Made by a program: the position numbers and the translations under genes. Positions 29,857 through 38,582 of a stretch of 64,000 bases of DNA are shown here, piece by piece. The notes beneath the pieces were generated by a model. It saw nothing but the letters and a program-made list of their open reading frames with translations, was not told the origin of the DNA and did no database searches. Position 1 is the first letter of the stretch. Every line of letters begins with the position of its first letter. The DNA comes from Acinetobacter equi (GTDB lineage: Bacteria; Pseudomonadota; Gammaproteobacteria; Pseudomonadales; Moraxellaceae): positions 372,001 to 436,000 of the forward strand of contig NZ_CP012808.1 of the NCBI RefSeq assembly GCF_001307195.1. Reading direction: 5' to 3'.

Positions 29857-30483
29857 ATGTCTTCTCAAGATTGGTTATCTCAAGGAACACTTGTTCTAGC
29901 AAGTAACAATAAAGGTAAAATTGTCGAATTTGAAAAACTTTTTGCAGAACTTAAATTACCTGTAGAAGTCATTCCACAAGGTCAACTCAATATTGAAGAT
30001 GCTATTGAAGACGGTTTAAGTTTTGTGGAAAATGCCATTATTAAAGCACGCCATGCTTCTAAAATTTCAGGTAAACCTGCTATTGCAGATGACTCTGGCA
30101 TTTGTGTCCCTGTACTTGGAGGCGCTCCTGGTATCTATTCAGCACGTTATGCTGGAGAACACGGTAATGATGCTGCTAATAATGAAAAATTATTGGCTGA
30201 CTTAAAGCCTTATCGTCAAAATGGACAAACTATTGAAGGTATGTTTGTTTGCGTGCTTGCATTAGTACAACATGCAGAAGATCCATTGCCACAAATTTTC
30301 CAAGGAATTTGGAAAGGTGAGGTTTTAGAACAAGCTCGTGGTGAAAATGGTTTTGGCTATGATCCATTATTTTGGTTGCCTGAACTCGGAATTACGAGTG
30401 CAGAAATGAGTAAGGAAGAAAAAAATAAAATTAGTCACCGTGGTCAAGCAATGCAATTATTTAAAGCAAGCCTAGAAAAATAA
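29857..30483 (+). CDS. rdgB: XTP/dITP pyrophosphatase (RdgB/HAM1)
   Basis: The protein has 208 residues of the Ham1 family, which removes deaminated purine nucleotides such as dITP and XTP from the pool. Conserved elements are LASNNKGKIVEFEKL at the N-terminus, ADDSGICVPVLGGAPGIYSARYAG in the middle, GFGYDPLFW, and the SHRGQAM motif near the C-terminus. The N-terminal extension MSSQDWLSQG is short. It is a monocistronic housekeeping gene here. Confidence 0.95.
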   Translation: MSSQDWLSQGTLVLASNNKGKIVEFEKLFAELKLPVEVIPQGQLNIEDAIEDGLSFVENAIIKARHASKISGKPAIADDSGICVPVLGGAPGIYSARYAGEHGNDAANNEKLLADLKPYRQNGQTIEGMFVCVLALVQHAEDPLPQIFQGIWKGEVLEQARGENGFGYDPLFWLPELGITSAEMSKEEKNKISHRGQAMQLFKASLEK

Positions 30484-30508
30484 GGCTTTCAAAAGCATTA
30501 AAATACAG

Positions 30509-30548
30509 TTTCCTCTTCCCTGCAAAAACACCTGTAAGAAAGAGGAAA
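30509..30548. terminator. Hairpin between convergent rdgB and AEC permease genes
   Basis: A 9-bp inverted repeat (TTTCCTCTT / AAGAGGAAA) with a 22-base loop is followed by TTTT on the plus strand. Probably a weak shared terminator. Confidence 0.45.
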
Positions 30549-30550
30549 TT

Positions 30551-31432
30551 TTAGATTAAATGTAAAATAACACCGAAAATAAAAACAACTAAACAGCTCA
30601 CCATTGTTCCTGATGCAATAATTTTTGCTGACGTTCCAGTTCCTTGATAATAAGTTTCTAATGCCACAATATTTGCAGCTGGTGGTAAACAAAATAATAA
30701 AAACATCACTCCAATATAAGCATCAATATTTGGAATAGGCACCCAATAATAAACACCTGAACAAATCACTAAACCACATAAAATTTTATAAAAAGCAATT
30801 TTGCCACTTTGTATTAAATCTTGAATTTGAACTTTTGTACGGCGTAACCAAATACCCAAAACACACATACCTGCAAAGCTCATCCCTATTTTTGCAAAGG
30901 TATAAACTGCATCTAAAATTTGATGTTCTGTTAAATGTTGAATACCAATAATACGGCAAAAAATTGCAATCGTAATCGCAAGAATAGGTGGAGACTTTGC
31001 AATTTTTAATAAAACTTTATAGACAGATTCTTGTTGTTGACTTAATGCAGCAACAGCCCAAATATTGCCAAAAACTGAACCACCAATATAAACAGCGACC
31101 ATTGGAGCACTTACACTTGGACCAAATAATGCAATAGCAAAAGGAAATCCTAACCATGCCATATTAATATAACTAAAACATAAAGCATGAAGTGAATTTT
31201 TGGTTATTTTCTTATAAAGATAAAATAAAAAAATACAAATACTAAAGCTAAAAATAATTAAACTTAGACTACCAGCTTGATAAAAAACTAAATTATAAAT
31301 AATCACAACTGGAATGAAAAAATTTGCTAAAAGGCTAGATAATATGGTTTTAATCTGATGTGTAATTCCATCATGAGCCTGTGCAATCAATAAGCCACAA
31401 ATAAATGCACCTAGCGGTAATATAAATCCCAA
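30551..31432 (-). CDS. AEC-family permease
   Basis: The protein has about 293 residues with around ten hydrophobic segments in two halves, matching the auxin efflux carrier family, whose bacterial members transport organic acids such as malate. Typical elements are the early LGAFICGLLIAQ segment, the GVMFLLFCLPPAANIVALETYY stretch (split here as the family's late conserved loop) and a final hydrophobic C-terminus. No ATG is available; the best start is TTG at 31432, and translation could begin slightly elsewhere. It is divergent from tatA, with the Pho box between them. Confidence 0.75.
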   Translation of the reverse strand: MGFILPLGAFICGLLIAQAHDGITHQIKTILSSLLANFFIPVVIIYNLVFYQAGSLSLIIFSFSICIFLFYLYKKITKNSLHALCFSYINMAWLGFPFAIALFGPSVSAPMVAVYIGGSVFGNIWAVAALSQQQESVYKVLLKIAKSPPILAITIAIFCRIIGIQHLTEHQILDAVYTFAKIGMSFAGMCVLGIWLRRTKVQIQDLIQSGKIAFYKILCGLVICSGVYYWVPIPNIDAYIGVMFLLFCLPPAANIVALETYYQGTGTSAKIIASGTMVSCLVVFIFGVILHLI

Positions 31433-31510
31433 ACCTTTAGTCCAATTTGTTTTTAGATGACTATCTTAACATTTCTAAAATTATTCATTTGAATTTCCCC
31501 CATCTTTAAA

Positions 31511-31539
31511 CGGTCAAAAAACTGTCATTGAAATGTCAT
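31511..31539 (+). promoter_or_regulatory. Pho box (PhoB site) upstream of tatABC
   Basis: CTGTCAT at 31522-31528, four bases, then ATGTCAT at 31533-31539 gives 13 of 14 matches to the two-repeat PhoB consensus. A third, weaker repeat (CGGTCAA, 31511-31517) sits in the same 11-base phase. A TATAAG -10-like element lies at 31553-31558 and the tatA ATG at 31585. This is a strong candidate for phosphate-starvation activation of the Tat operon. Confidence 0.8.
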
Positions 31540-31584
31540 AGAGAATTGTTGATATAAGATGATTATCTAAATAGGAAAATTTAA

Positions 31585-31803
31585 ATGGCTGGTTTATCAA
31601 TTTGGCATGTCGTAATTTTTGCAATTGTCGTTATTCTACTTTTTGGAACATCAAAATTAAAAAATTTAGGTAAAGATGTCGGTGGTGCAATTAAAGATTT
31701 TAAAAAATCTGTTCGTGAAGAAGATACAACTAAAGCACAACTACAAGAACCTAAAACAATTCAAGCAGATCTAAACCCCACTGAAACTTCAATTAAAAGC
31801 TAA
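31585..31803 (+). CDS. tatA: Sec-independent protein translocase TatA
   Basis: The protein has 72 residues: a membrane helix at about 4-20 ([16 protein letters not shown]), the FGTSKL hinge, an amphipathic helix ([19 protein letters not shown]) and an acidic tail. TatA forms the variable-size pore for folded twin-arginine substrates. AGGAAA precedes the ATG. It is the first gene of tatABC, 12 bases before tatB. Confidence 0.95.
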   Translation: MAGLSIWHVVIFAIVVILLFGTSKLKNLGKDVGGAIKDFKKSVREEDTTKAQLQEPKTIQADLNPTETSIKS

Positions 31804-31815
31804 GCGTACTTTCTC

Positions 31816-32250
31816 ATGCTCAATATTGGAATAACTGAAATTTTAGCCTTTGGCATTATAGCCTTACTTATTTTAGGGCCTGATAAATTACCCGAAGCTA
31901 TTCGTTTCATTACAAAATGGTATCATCAAATTAAACGTATGATGAATAATGTACAACAAGATATTGATCGAGAATTAAGAGTCTCTGAGTTACGCTCTCA
32001 GATTCAAGAAGAAATGCAAAGAATCCAACAACTCGAATATAAGATGCAATTGCAGTTAAATGATTTACAACAAAATTTACATTTATCTGATCATACAAGT
32101 ATGACTCAAAATTTAAATTCTACTGTTCAATATCAGTTGATCTCTGAACCCAAAATTAATCTTTTCAACTATTCCCATAAAAAAGATTTACATCAAATTG
32201 CATCTTCAGCGATCTTAAAAAATCATAATGAATATCAGGTGGCAGTATGA
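31816..32250 (+). CDS. tatB: Sec-independent protein translocase TatB
   Basis: The protein has 144 residues. The N-terminal helix with the conserved Glu (GITEILAFGIIALLILGPDKLPEAIR) distinguishes TatB from TatA. A long coiled amphipathic region (about 40-95) and a variable C-terminal tail follow. TatB and TatC form the receptor for twin-arginine signal peptides. It overlaps tatC by four bases (ATGA). Confidence 0.95.
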   Translation: MLNIGITEILAFGIIALLILGPDKLPEAIRFITKWYHQIKRMMNNVQQDIDRELRVSELRSQIQEEMQRIQQLEYKMQLQLNDLQQNLHLSDHTSMTQNLNSTVQYQLISEPKINLFNYSHKKDLHQIASSAILKNHNEYQVAV

Positions 32251-33029
32251 AATCAATTGCTTCTCATCAACCCCAACCATCAATCGAACAATGCCATAGT
32301 AAAGAACAAGATTCATTAGATGAAATGCCAATTACAAAACATTTGATTATTTTACGTCGGCATTTATTTAAAGTTGTTGCTGCATTATTGCTTGTGTTTT
32401 TTTGCTTACTTCCCTTTGCTAACTCAACCTATCAAATATTGTCTGAACCCTTACGCGCACAGCTTCCAATTCATTCCACAATGATTGCAACAGATGTAAC
32501 AGCAACATTCATGGCTCCCTTTAAATTAAACTTTTTTGTCGCTTTATTAGTGGTGATGCCCTATATCATTTATCAAATTTGGGCATTTGTACGACCTGCG
32601 CTTTATCAAAAAGAAAAACGTTTAGCCACGCCTTTACTAGTAAGCAGCATTAGCTTGTTCTATTTAGGAATTAGTTTTGCTTACTTTATTGCACTGCCTT
32701 CAATATTGCATTTTTTTATTCATATTTCACCAGAAACTGTCGCTCCGATGACCGACATTAATAGCTATTTAAGCTTTTGTTTAAAACTCTTTTTAGTTTT
32801 TGGCTTTACCTTTGAAATTCCTATTATTACGCTTTTATTGGTTTTAATCGGATTTGTAACAACCCAACAACTCAAAGAAAAGCGACGCTTTATTATTGTA
32901 GGTTGCTTTTTTATTGCCATGTTTGTGACACCACCCGATGCACTCTCTATGATTATGCTTGCTATACCCATGTGGTTGCTGTTTGAACTTGGATTATGTG
33001 CAGCAAAAATATTAGAAAAAAATAAATAA
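32247..33029 (+). CDS. tatC: Sec-independent protein translocase TatC
   Basis: The protein has 260 residues with six transmembrane segments. The cytoplasmic N-terminus carries the family motif as DEMPITKHLIILRRHLF, slightly longer than usual (about 28 residues before it). Later conserved stretches are APFKLNFFVALLVVMPYIIYQIWAFVRPALY and the FVTPPDALSM motif near the C-terminus. It recognises the twin-arginine motif of Tat substrates. It closes the tatABC operon; the next gene is a Tat substrate. Confidence 0.95.
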   Translation: MKSIASHQPQPSIEQCHSKEQDSLDEMPITKHLIILRRHLFKVVAALLLVFFCLLPFANSTYQILSEPLRAQLPIHSTMIATDVTATFMAPFKLNFFVALLVVMPYIIYQIWAFVRPALYQKEKRLATPLLVSSISLFYLGISFAYFIALPSILHFFIHISPETVAPMTDINSYLSFCLKLFLVFGFTFEIPIITLLLVLIGFVTTQQLKEKRRFIIVGCFFIAMFVTPPDALSMIMLAIPMWLLFELGLCAAKILEKNK

Positions 33030-33052
33030 CATTATTCTTCAAGAGTGCTCTC

Positions 33053-33075
33053 AGGTAGCTTTTGCTGCCTTTTTT
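33053..33075 (+). terminator. Terminator after tatABC
   Basis: A 7-bp stem with one G-T pair (AGGTAGC / GCTGCCT), a TTTT loop and a T run, 23 bases after the tatC stop. Confidence 0.8.
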
Positions 33076-33177
33076 ATCTTCAGCAAATTCACTTTATATA
33101 AGATTTTTTTTTAAAGTATTTAAATCAGAAAAAACATTCATAAAATTTCATAGGACTGCAACATTAGCTTCAAAACA

Positions 33178-33185
33178 CTGTCATA
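33178..33185 (+). promoter_or_regulatory. Pho-box half-site upstream of the phoX-like gene
   Basis: A perfect CTGTCATA lies 60 bases before the ATG. Neighbouring 11-base-phased positions match poorly (ATTTCAT at 33145 is the best), so only one strong half-site is seen. Taken with the clear Pho box before tatA, PhoB control is plausible. Confidence 0.45.
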
Positions 33186-33245
33186 AATTTTGACTAATTT
33201 ATCTACAGCTTAATCAGTGTATATATATTTTAGGAAAAAATTAAT

Positions 33246-35441
33246 ATGACCAATATGGCTTATAATGAAAATCAAGAACTTGATAACAATACTTCAAAAA
33301 ACACGCATTTTCGTGACATTTTAGAACAACGAATAACACGTCGTGGTTTGATTAGAAAAACTGCTAGCGGAACTGTTGCACTTGCATTAGCATCCTCTCT
33401 TGTTGGATGCGGAAGTGATAATAATGACTCCTCTTCAAACAATACAACAAATCCATCTACTCCTCCAGACAACACGCCTGATCCAATTCAAAAACCTAAA
33501 ACACTCAACTTTACACCTGTTGCTAAAAATAAAAATGATATTGTTACTGTACCTGAAGGCTATCAAGCAATAGTGCTTTATGCTTTAGGTGACTCAATTA
33601 ATCCTGCATTTTCAGGCTGGGATGATAACAATATTCCAAGTGGTCCAAGCTTTCAATTCCGCTCTGGAGATTGTCATGATGGTATGAGCTTTTTTGGTTT
33701 AAATTCGACAACAAAGCGATATGACTCATCTATCTCTGACCAAGGCTTATTGGTTATGAACCATGAATATATTAACCCAACCTTTCTACATCCTAAAGGT
33801 GCGACACAACCAAATGGTCAACGCCCTGAAGATGAAGTTATTCGTGAAATGAATGCGCATGGCGTATCAATTATCCATATTCAAAAAGATCCTAAAACTC
33901 AAATGGTTTCTTTAGTTAAGGACTCTCTATTTAATCGACGTATTACAGCATCAACGATTATAGATTTTGCAGGTCCTGCTTCAGGTTCTAGTCTTCTTTC
34001 AACCTTATATTCACCATCAGGAAAGCAAACACGTGGCACACATAATAACTGTGGCAATGGCTATACACCATGGGGCACATATTTAACAACTGAAGAAAAC
34101 TTTGCTGGTTATTTTGCACGTGCTCAAAATGATAATTCAAAACGAACTTCTGCCGAAATTACAGCACTAAACCGCTATGGTATAAAAGAAGGCGCTAACT
34201 CACGTTATGGTTGGGAAACTGCTGTAGGTTCAGTTGAACTACAAGATAATTATGATCGTTGGTCAGCAAATGCATCTGCTACAACAGAAAAAGAAGATTA
34301 CCGCAATGTCCCAAATAACTTTGGTTGGATTGTTGAAATTGATCCATTCGATAGTCGACAAAACCCCGTAAAACGCACTGCACTTGGTCGCTTTGCACAT
34401 GAAGATTGTCGTGCAAGCCGCTTACGTGAAGATGACAATCTTGCTTTTTATATGGGTGATGACTCTCGTGGTGAATATATCTATAAATTTGTCTCAGACC
34501 AAAAATGGAATAAACGTGATATCAATGGTGGCTATGCTGCGGGTGATAAATACATGAATCATGGCAAATTATATGTTGCTAAATTTAATAATGATGGTTC
34601 AGGACAATGGATAGAACTCACTTATGGCAAAAATGGTTTAAATGAAAATAACACAGTTTACCCATTCCGCTCACAAGCAGATGTCGTAACCTTTGCCCGC
34701 CTTGCCGCAGATAGTGTCGGTGCAACAAAAATGGATCGTCCAGAATGGGTTGCAGTGAATCCTGAAAATGGTGAGGTCTATGTTACGCTGACCAATAACT
34801 CTAATCGTGGCAGCAAACATAATTTAGATGCAGCCAATCCAAGAAACTATAATAATTCTGAAGGTGCTAAAGGCAATGTCAATGGACATATTATTCGTTT
34901 CCGTGAAGCAGGTGATACCACAACGGCTGAAAGCTTTAAATGGGATATCTACCTATTTGGTGCTGAAGCAGCAATGGCAAGCAACATTAATCTTTCAGGC
35001 TTAAATGATCATAATGATTTATCCTCACCTGATGGAATGTGGTTTGACCCACGTGGTGTACTCTGGATTCAAACTGATGATGGTGCCTATACCAATGTGA
35101 CCAACTGTATGATGCTTGCTGCCCTTCCAGGACAAGTTGGTGATGGGGCTAAAGCAATAACATCGGCAGGACAAGAAACCGTAGTTGGAGCAAAAGTGAC
35201 TGATCAAAACTTAAGACGCTTCCTCACTGGTCCTAAAGAATGTGAAATTACTGGTGTAACAATGACACCAGACTACAAAGCCATTTTTATCAATGTACAA
35301 CATCCAGGGGAAGATTCGAATTCATACGATAAACCCACTAGTCATTGGCCAGCATCTCAAACAAATCCAACATCGACAGCACGACCTCGCTCTGCAACCG
35401 TTGTTATTACCCGTAAAGATGGTGGTGTTATCGCAGGATAA
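33246..35441 (+). CDS. PhoX-type (DUF839) phosphatase, Tat-exported lipoprotein
   Basis: The protein has 731 residues. The N-terminus has a long n-region with ITRRGLIRKT (twin Arg at 32-33), a hydrophobic segment and a lipobox LVGC with Cys55, so it should cross the inner membrane folded through Tat and be lipidated. The body belongs to the PhoX/DUF839 family: LLVMNHEYINP, THNNCGNGYTPWGTYLTTEEN, FGWIVEIDPFD, RFAHEDC, GDDSRGEYIYKF and DGMWFDPRGVLWIQTDDG are characteristic. PhoX enzymes are calcium- and iron-dependent alkaline phosphatases that release phosphate from organic esters. It directly follows tatABC, behind a terminator and a Pho half-site. Confidence 0.9.
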   Translation: MTNMAYNENQELDNNTSKNTHFRDILEQRITRRGLIRKTASGTVALALASSLVGCGSDNNDSSSNNTTNPSTPPDNTPDPIQKPKTLNFTPVAKNKNDIVTVPEGYQAIVLYALGDSINPAFSGWDDNNIPSGPSFQFRSGDCHDGMSFFGLNSTTKRYDSSISDQGLLVMNHEYINPTFLHPKGATQPNGQRPEDEVIREMNAHGVSIIHIQKDPKTQMVSLVKDSLFNRRITASTIIDFAGPASGSSLLSTLYSPSGKQTRGTHNNCGNGYTPWGTYLTTEENFAGYFARAQNDNSKRTSAEITALNRYGIKEGANSRYGWETAVGSVELQDNYDRWSANASATTEKEDYRNVPNNFGWIVEIDPFDSRQNPVKRTALGRFAHEDCRASRLREDDNLAFYMGDDSRGEYIYKFVSDQKWNKRDINGGYAAGDKYMNHGKLYVAKFNNDGSGQWIELTYGKNGLNENNTVYPFRSQADVVTFARLAADSVGATKMDRPEWVAVNPENGEVYVTLTNNSNRGSKHNLDAANPRNYNNSEGAKGNVNGHIIRFREAGDTTTAESFKWDIYLFGAEAAMASNINLSGLNDHNDLSSPDGMWFDPRGVLWIQTDDGAYTNVTNCMMLAALPGQVGDGAKAITSAGQETVVGAKVTDQNLRRFLTGPKECEITGVTMTPDYKAIFINVQHPGEDSNSYDKPTSHWPASQTNPTSTARPRSATVVITRKDGGVIAG

Positions 35442-35459
35442 TTCTATTTATCTTTAAAC

Positions 35460-35489
35460 AAATGCCAGCCCTCTTAGGTTGGCATTTTA
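35460..35489. terminator. Shared terminator of phoX-like and TANGO2-like genes
   Basis: An 11-bp stem with one G-T pair (AAATGCCAGCC / GGTTGGCATTT) and a 6-base loop, 19 bases after the phoX-like stop; it overlaps the stop codon of the convergent gene. Confidence 0.75.
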
Positions 35490-36268
35490 AATTTTAATGG
35501 CGCTTTAATGATTTCTACTTTATTTTTAAATTCACCATACTGCGTTTTTTCTTTCCATAACCACGTTTGATTTTTCAATCTTAAAAAATTAGAACATCGA
35601 GTTCCATAATTTGGACTTTGAATAAAAGTTGAAGAGAGTAATTCTTCCATTTCAGAGCTTATGCCTGTATTAGGCAATAATGTTGGAAAAATTTTACGCT
35701 CATCTTCCAAAATATCCCAAACAGCAAAATCTAAATCTACTTCTAACGTAGAAGAATATTGCAACATAGGTAAAAACTCTTGTGTGAATCTTTTACGTAA
35801 ATGTCTCGTTTTTTCCCAATCTTCACTCATTAAACCATTAGAAACAACATATACGCCTTTCGCTAAAACTTGTGGAGCTTCACCACGATTACTCATATAT
35901 ACCACTTGTTGAGTATCCCCCACAAAAAGATTAAATCCAGCATAATCACATTGATTTTTTTCCAAATTTTGTGCAAACCGAATAGGTGTTAAATCAGACT
36001 CCAAAAAAGATTGAATTAAATTACCTCTTGAAGTTGTATATTTTTTTTGATCTTTTCCATCTCTAAAATTAGTTACGATTGCCCAACGCCCAGATTCAGT
36101 CACCCCCATCCACGTACCACCAGACTCTAAATCCTGTCCTGCAATAATTGGACTATTCTTCCAATATTTAAGAACTTCCGTTGGTCGATGATAAAACTCA
36201 TCTCGATTAGAAATCAGACATAATGGGATGTCTTCTAGGACTTGCCAAGCAATTGCCACAATACACAT
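35474..36268 (-). CDS. NRDE/TANGO2-family protein
   Basis: The protein has 264 residues. The N-terminal MCIVAIAW... followed by the NRDEF motif (LCLISNRDEFYHRPTEVL) defines the NRDE/TANGO2 family; GGTWMGVTESGRWAIVTNFR is the second conserved block. The N-terminal Cys2 resembles that of Ntn-type hydrolases. TANGO2 proteins have been linked to heme trafficking and lipid metabolism, but the bacterial role is not established. It is convergent with the phosphatase gene. Confidence 0.88.
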   Translation of the reverse strand: MCIVAIAWQVLEDIPLCLISNRDEFYHRPTEVLKYWKNSPIIAGQDLESGGTWMGVTESGRWAIVTNFRDGKDQKKYTTSRGNLIQSFLESDLTPIRFAQNLEKNQCDYAGFNLFVGDTQQVVYMSNRGEAPQVLAKGVYVVSNGLMSEDWEKTRHLRKRFTQEFLPMLQYSSTLEVDLDFAVWDILEDERKIFPTLLPNTGISSEMEELLSSTFIQSPNYGTRCSNFLRLKNQTWLWKEKTQYGEFKNKVEIIKAPLKFKMPT

Positions 36269-36361
36269 AAAATACGTCCTTTATCTTTATACATCGAATG
36301 TACAACATTTTTTATTACATTCAGCTAAAATCTATGCAAAACATAATCAAAAGGAACAGGA

Positions 36362-37174
36362 ATGCTGAGCTATCCAAATATCGATCCTGTCGCAATTGCG
36401 ATAGGGCCATTACAGGTACATTGGTATGGACTAATGTATTTATTGGCATTTTTATTTGCTTGGGGTTTAGCAACATATAGAACCAAATCACGTGATGGTT
36501 GGACACCAGATATGGTTTCTGATTTGATCTTTTATGGTGCCTTAGGTGTCGTTGTCGGTGGACGTGTAGGTTACGTTTTCTTTTACGGCTTCGAACAGTT
36601 TCTTGCCAATCCACTTTGGTTATTCCAAGTTTGGACTGGTGGTATGAGTTTCCATGGTGGCTTTCTTGGTGTCATGATCGCAATGTTATTTTGGTGTAAA
36701 AAATATCAAAAAACATGGTTTCAAACCCTCGATTTTATTGCCCCTTGTGTACCAACTGGATTAATGTTTGGTCGTATTGGTAACTTTATTGGTGGTGAAC
36801 TTTATGGTCGCCAAGTGACTGATCCTAACTTTGCATTAGGCATGATATTTCCGACAGATCCATTACAACTTGTTCGCCATCCTTCACAACTTTATCAGGC
36901 ATTATGTGAAGGTTTAATTCTATTTATTGTCTTATGGTGGTTTAGTTCTAAGCCTCGCCCTCGTTATGCAGTATCTGCTTTATTCCTTATCGGATACGGA
37001 CTTGCACGCTTTGTTGTTGAATTCTTCCGTGAACCAGACAATGGACAACTGTTCATTTCATGGATGAGTAAAGGTCAATTCCTTTCACTTCCAATGATTT
37101 TAATTGGTATTTGGATGATGTGGTATGCCTACCAAAAGAAAATTTATGATTGGGGACCTTTGAAAAATAGCTAA
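36362..37174 (+). CDS. lgt: Prolipoprotein diacylglyceryl transferase
   Basis: The protein has 270 residues with seven membrane segments. It transfers diacylglycerol from phosphatidylglycerol to the lipobox Cys of prolipoproteins. Recognised motifs are IGPLQVHWYGLMYLLAF at the N-terminus, GGMSFHGGFLG, and the Lgt signature GRIGNFIGGELYGR. AAGGAACAGG precedes the ATG. A strong terminator follows. Confidence 0.97.
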   Translation: MLSYPNIDPVAIAIGPLQVHWYGLMYLLAFLFAWGLATYRTKSRDGWTPDMVSDLIFYGALGVVVGGRVGYVFFYGFEQFLANPLWLFQVWTGGMSFHGGFLGVMIAMLFWCKKYQKTWFQTLDFIAPCVPTGLMFGRIGNFIGGELYGRQVTDPNFALGMIFPTDPLQLVRHPSQLYQALCEGLILFIVLWWFSSKPRPRYAVSALFLIGYGLARFVVEFFREPDNGQLFISWMSKGQFLSLPMILIGIWMMWYAYQKKIYDWGPLKNS

Positions 37175-37207
37175 TCCACTATTATTCCCCCCGATCTTAA
37201 ATAAATT

Positions 37208-37234
37208 GCGAGACTTTAATTGTCTCGCTTTTTT
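37208..37234 (+). terminator. Terminator after lgt
   Basis: A perfect 7-bp stem (GCGAGAC / GTCTCGC) with a 7-base loop and six T. Confidence 0.92.
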
Positions 37235-37287
37235 ATATCTAAATTGTGGTAAAGTTCCTTTCTATCTTTCATTTATTTATAGAAAAA

Positions 37288-37662
37288 ATGCTTGAGTTTT
37301 GGTTTGATTCCCAAATTTCACCGTTAAAGAAATTAATGCTTTTAATCGCTATTTTAGCTGTGACAGTGTTGTTATATTTCAAACAACCACTTGAGCTAGA
37401 TGCTATTTTAATGTTTTTAGCAACAGGTCTTATCTTTTTAATTTGTAGATATTGCAAATTAAATTATGCAATAAAAAAACCAACAGGACTTTTTTACCGA
37501 ATTTTAACATGGATTCCAATTGCATTATTATTGGCGCTTATTTTTATGCAAATGAAAAATGGCGATATACTTCTTGCAGGTGCTCAAGGAATTGGTTTTA
37601 TGGCTTTAGCAACTTGTCTATTCTCACCATTATCTTTATTCAATAAAAATAAACCTCAATAA
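37288..37662 (+). CDS. Small four-span membrane protein, paralogue A
   Basis: The protein has 124 residues from the ATG at 37288. This start was preferred over a GTG at 37246 because the resulting N-terminus (MLEFWFDSQISPLKKL) aligns with that of the next gene (MLDFWYSPRCTRQIKL). About four hydrophobic segments are present and no known domain was recognised. The next gene starts 12 bases downstream, so the two form a small operon of related inner-membrane proteins. Confidence 0.75.
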   Translation: MLEFWFDSQISPLKKLMLLIAILAVTVLLYFKQPLELDAILMFLATGLIFLICRYCKLNYAIKKPTGLFYRILTWIPIALLLALIFMQMKNGDILLAGAQGIGFMALATCLFSPLSLFNKNKPQ

Positions 37663-37674
37663 AGTAAATTATTT

Positions 37675-38046
37675 ATGTTAGATTTTTGGTATTCACCACG
37701 CTGTACACGACAAATTAAATTAATCTCATGTATCAGTGTTTGCTGTATTCTTTTTTTAAGTTCAAAAGAAATTAAATTAGGTACAGCACATGCATTAATT
37801 GCCCTTATTGTCGGCATGATTTATCATTTTAAATATCATATTGAAAAAAAACTTAAAGAAAACAATAGTTATAACAAAGGCTTAAAAATTATATTTTTTA
37901 TCTTACCTTTAGTTGTTCTTCTTTTATTGCTCATGAGCTTACCAAATTTTGGACGCTTATATTTAAGCATCCAAACATTAGGATTTACTTTAATTGGTTT
38001 CTTTCTTGTCTCTATTTATTCACATAGAATGAAGAAAACCAATTAA
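37675..38046 (+). CDS. Small four-span membrane protein, paralogue B
   Basis: The protein has 123 residues and is similar in length, membrane topology and N-terminal ML(D/E)FW(Y/F) motif to the gene 12 bases upstream. Its basic segment HFKYHIEKKLKENNSYNKG lies between the second and third spans. Function unknown. Its stop codon overlaps by four bases the stop of the convergent amidase-like gene. An immunity or partner role towards that amidase is only a speculation from position. Confidence 0.75.
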   Translation: MLDFWYSPRCTRQIKLISCISVCCILFLSSKEIKLGTAHALIALIVGMIYHFKYHIEKKLKENNSYNKGLKIIFFILPLVVLLLLLMSLPNFGRLYLSIQTLGFTLIGFFLVSIYSHRMKKTN

Positions 38047-38582
38047 TTTTTAAGTGATGCTAGACGATAATATTCATATTTAACAGTGACATCTTTATAT
38101 ACATTATGACTTCTTTGCTTAAAGTCTGATACCCACTGTGTGCCAGAAAAACCAGCAATATGACCATAGATATGTCTATCTGTACGTTGAATGATATAAA
38201 TATCGCCCTGTTTTGGATGAGAAAATTCAGGTGAAATTTTCTTATATCCTATTTTCGTTAAGGTATTTCCCCAATCAGCTGCAGCGACAGGATGATTTTC
38301 AATTTTTGCACCAGCAGACTGCAATGCAATACGGATACTTCGAGCACACATTTGAGAGCTTACATATGTATTTATACCATTTAAATACTGAGTAAACTTT
38401 TTAATATCGATGGCACTACGACTCGAAAACGGAGCAGATTTCTCTAAAGATTCTGTCGTTTTTGCCTTTTTAAGCTTGGACTTTTGACTCGGATTATTGG
38501 CATTTTTATCATTTCGAATTGTTAAATGAATTGCAGGCGCACTTACATTTTGATAATCCGTATAATTAACATCACCAACCAT
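38043..38582 (-). CDS. CHAP/NlpC-like cysteine amidase (putative peptidoglycan hydrolase)
   Basis: The protein has 179 residues from the ATG at 38582, with AAAGG 11 bases upstream; a TTG seven codons earlier is less likely. There is no signal peptide. The C-terminal part (about 65-179) looks like a papain-fold amidase: SSQMCARSIRIALQSAGA with candidate nucleophile C79, WGNTLTKIGYKKI, then PKQGDIYIIQ and GHIAGFSGTQWVSDF with H141 as partner. This CHAP-like arrangement is frequent in antibacterial amidase effectors and cell-wall hydrolases. The first 60 residues are basic and probably disordered. No toxin-secretion genes are visible nearby, so its role is open. Confidence 0.7.
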   Translation of the reverse strand: MVGDVNYTDYQNVSAPAIHLTIRNDKNANNPSQKSKLKKAKTTESLEKSAPFSSRSAIDIKKFTQYLNGINTYVSSQMCARSIRIALQSAGAKIENHPVAAADWGNTLTKIGYKKISPEFSHPKQGDIYIIQRTDRHIYGHIAGFSGTQWVSDFKQRSHNVYKDVTVKYEYYRLASLKN

